DNA of 14,551 nt, from positions 1 to 14,551 of the forward strand of contig CAKVBV010000063.1 of assembly GCA_934725535.1 (NCBI GenBank), given 5' to 3'. A program made the translations under genes and the position numbers. Under the pieces are notes generated by a model. The model made no database searches. It was not told the DNA's origin and worked only from the letters and a program-made list of their open reading frames with translations. This DNA is from an uncultured Bacteroidales bacterium. GTDB lineage: Bacteria > Bacteroidota > Bacteroidia > Bacteroidales > Paludibacteraceae. Of this stretch, positions 14,381 through 14,551 are shown in pieces (positions within the stretch are counted from its first letter, which is position 1; every line of letters starts with the position of its first letter).

Positions 14381-14460
14381 GAGAAAAGTAACGGAAAGTA
14401 ACAGAAACTACCAAATCGCACCAAATCGCGCCGGAAAGTACTGGAAAGTACCGGAAACGC
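14381..14460. repeat. eight 10-bp units in exact helical phase
   Basis: Eighty bases divide into eight consecutive 10-mers. Units 2, 6 and 7 are of the type CGGAAAGTA (at 14391, 14431, 14441), units 1, 3 and 8 are close variants, and units 4 and 5 are CCAAATCGC followed by A or G. An AAA run recurs every ten bases in nearly every unit. The block ends about 22 bp before a TAnnTTTG box. Phased A-runs suggest bent DNA or a cooperative protein-binding array. Confidence 0.72.
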
Positions 14461-14482
14461 TCAATGCCCTCCGCAAATGTAG

Positions 14483-14490
14483 TACCTTTG
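14483..14490 (+). promoter_or_regulatory. TAnnTTTG promoter box for a gene beyond the window
   Basis: TACCTTTG is an exact -7 element. No TTTG box is present at -33; the region there is the end of the 10-bp array, which may replace it through an activator or DNA curvature. Predicted start near 14497. Confidence 0.6.
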
Positions 14491-14496
14491 CATCGT

Positions 14497-14539
14497 GATT
14501 CAAGGTGTTGAATCCGGTAGGCTGCATACGTAAGCAGCC
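14497..14539 (+). promoter_or_regulatory. structured 5' leader with two perfect hairpins
   Basis: GATTCAA/TTGAATC (14497-14503/14508-14514, GGTG loop) begins exactly at the predicted start of transcription. GGCTGC/GCAGCC (14520-14525/14534-14539) follows five bases later. No start codon for a long frame is visible before the window ends. The downstream gene is unknown. Confidence 0.5.
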
Positions 14540-14551
14540 CGTGATCTTTGA

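Overview
The window looks like chromosomal DNA of a member of the Bacteroidota, most likely order Bacteroidales. The signs are a GldD-type gliding lipoprotein, the bacterial long-form geranylgeranylglyceryl phosphate synthase, two secreted BspA-like leucine-rich-repeat (LRR) proteins, several promoters of the TTTG/TAnnTTTG class, and A/T-rich translation starts without Shine-Dalgarno sequences. I cannot name the genus from the sequence.

Left third (1-4657, minus strand): a compact, GC-rich housekeeping operon transcribed right to left. It starts at a good promoter (4625-4657) and reads gldD, GGGP synthase, tadA (tRNA adenosine deaminase), a 7TM-HD phosphohydrolase of the PgpH type, and a tRNA-dihydrouridine synthase that runs off the window. 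Spacings are 7, -14, -4 and 5 bases, so the five genes are almost certainly cotranscribed. The theme is envelope and lipid functions plus tRNA modification, with a probable c-di-AMP phosphodiesterase. Before it lie three 11-bp direct repeats and a minus-strand AAA+ ATPase with a DUF4143-like C-terminus (4855-6027).

Middle (6028-6643): about 600 bp without a protein gene but dense in symmetry. It holds the ATPase promoter, a 55-bp near-palindrome, a palindromic repeat that recurs at 7895, a near-consensus plus-strand promoter, and about 290 nt that fold into several strong helices and end in an intrinsic terminator. I read this as an undescribed structured RNA, or as a long attenuator leader for the next gene.

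Right half (6644-14308, plus strand): accessory-looking, AT-richer genes. A 400-aa lipoprotein with two similar halves comes first. Then follow a 541-aa BspA-like LRR protein, a 336-aa cytoplasmic protein of unknown family, and a 1198-aa BspA-like LRR protein with an Fn3-like domain. The last three are separated by only 26 and 19 bp and look like one operon. The LRR proteins share their N-terminal cap, a 51-residue insertion module (two copies in each) and a short C-terminal signature, and their composition suggests shuffling of repeats.

The end (14309-14551) has a strong terminator, an array of eight 10-bp units in exact helical phase, a TAnnTTTG promoter and a leader with two perfect hairpins. 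These probably belong to a gene just outside the window.
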